Shown here piece by piece: positions 20,036-20,383 of a DNA stretch of 20,383 nt. Position numbers and translations under genes: made by a program. The notes under the pieces were generated by a model. The model was not told the origin of the DNA and did no database searches. It worked only from the letters and a program-made list of their open reading frames with translations. This DNA is from Betaproteobacteria bacterium (GTDB taxonomy: Bacteria > Pseudomonadota > Gammaproteobacteria > Burkholderiales > SG8-41): contig JAIOOZ010000379.1 in the NCBI GenBank assembly GCA_021414185.1, positions 1-20,383 of the forward strand. The letters run 5' to 3'. The stretch's first letter is position 1; each line of letters opens with the position of its first letter.

Positions 20036-20383
20036 GTGAAACTGGAAAACCCGCCGCAGCCGGAGCAATACGATCCAGCGGCGGAGCAACCGGTGCGCGA
20101 GATGGCAATCCTGCTTGGCGGCGTGCTGGTCATCAGCCTCGCAGTGGCGCTGGTCCTCGCCTAGTTCGCCGGCATGCTGGCACCGCGCCTGCCGTTTGCG
20201 GTGGAGTGCGACTTCATGGCCACGCGAATGACCGCAGACCCCCGGTTTGTGGTGCAGGAGGCGGGATTGCAGCAACTGGCCGACCGCCTCGGTGCGGCGC
20301 TGAACCTGCCGGCCGACATGAAACTGACCCTGCATTACAGCAACAACATGACGGTCAATGCGTACGCCACACTGGGCGGCCAC
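20036..20383 (+). pseudogene. M48-family metallopeptidase gene, interrupted by TAG and cut by window end
   Basis: From the GTG at 20036 the frame reads KLENPPQPEQYDPAAEQPVRE, then a membrane segment (AILLGGVLVISLAVALVLA), then TAG at 20162-20164, and continues in the same frame with FAGMLAPRLPF, LQQLADRLGAALNLP, MKLTLHYSNN and MTVNAYATLGGH to the window edge. The VNAYATLGGH element just before the window end matches the region preceding the HExxH zinc site of membrane-anchored M48 (HtpX-like) peptidases; the zinc site itself would lie beyond the window. A tryptophan codon TGG changed to TAG would account for the stop. As read, only a 42-residue membrane peptide is made, unless an ATG at 20174 restarts a soluble domain. 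A nonsense mutation or a base-call error are both possible. Confidence 0.7.

Noticed and set aside
18418..20164. Possible reassignment of TAG to an amino acid, given two in-frame TAGs in recognisable genes.
   Set aside because: glgP ends naturally on TAG at its expected C-terminus, and the affected genes carry other lesions, or may do so, so decay or error is simpler.

Overview
The window is GC-rich and densely coded. It looks like a chromosomal segment of a betaproteobacterium, probably of Rhodocyclales type. This is an inference from base composition and from the style of the FecR-like, GspE-like, TerB-like and GlgP proteins; no rRNA or other lineage marker is present.

Left part (1-5.98 kb), housekeeping genes: a 5'-truncated FecR-domain protein (+), a stand-alone GspE/PulE-type secretion or pilus ATPase (-), a small exported protein built from two 40-residue four-cysteine repeats (+), a TerB-like protein (+), and a full-length glycogen phosphorylase (-).

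Centre (6.17-18.09 kb), a one-directional block of nine plus-strand genes that looks like a glycan or glycoprotein cassette. It opens with two translationally coupled paralogues (GTGA overlap). Each has an N-terminal TPR superhelix and a C-terminal GT41/SPINDLY-like glycosyltransferase domain. The first keeps the classic donor-site motifs; the second has rewritten them. After 93 bp come seven tightly packed genes: a VioA-like DegT-family PLP sugar aminotransferase, a WbqC-family protein, a PurN-fold formyltransferase, two tandem paralogous 322-residue beta-propeller (GH43-like) proteins, a SAM methyltransferase, and a two-domain protein with a Rossmann-like N-terminus and a SAM methyltransferase C-terminus. 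All six junctions overlap or are 1 bp apart, so the seven should be made together. Aminotransferase plus formyltransferase suggests an N-formylated 4-amino-4,6-dideoxy sugar, which methyltransferases could decorate further. The GT41-type enzymes suggest that a protein may be the acceptor. This assignment is inferred.

Right part (18.09-20.38 kb), a run of broken genes: a hypoxanthine/uracil-DNA-glycosylase-family remnant with an internal amber codon; a chimeric remnant in which the promoter-proximal region and first ~45 codons of glgP are fused to the 3' end of htpG, itself carrying an internal deletion; a YbjQ/UPF0145 double-domain gene with an apparent one-base frameshift; and the start of an M48-type metallopeptidase interrupted by TAG right after its membrane segment.

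The most striking structural feature is that the glgP 5' end occurs twice in the same orientation, 13,280 bp apart. Of 128 bp spanning the first codons, 127 are identical. The two copies bracket the whole glycan cassette, which suggests that the cassette arrived by, or was rearranged through, recombination at glgP. A misassembly at a short repeat is the main alternative.
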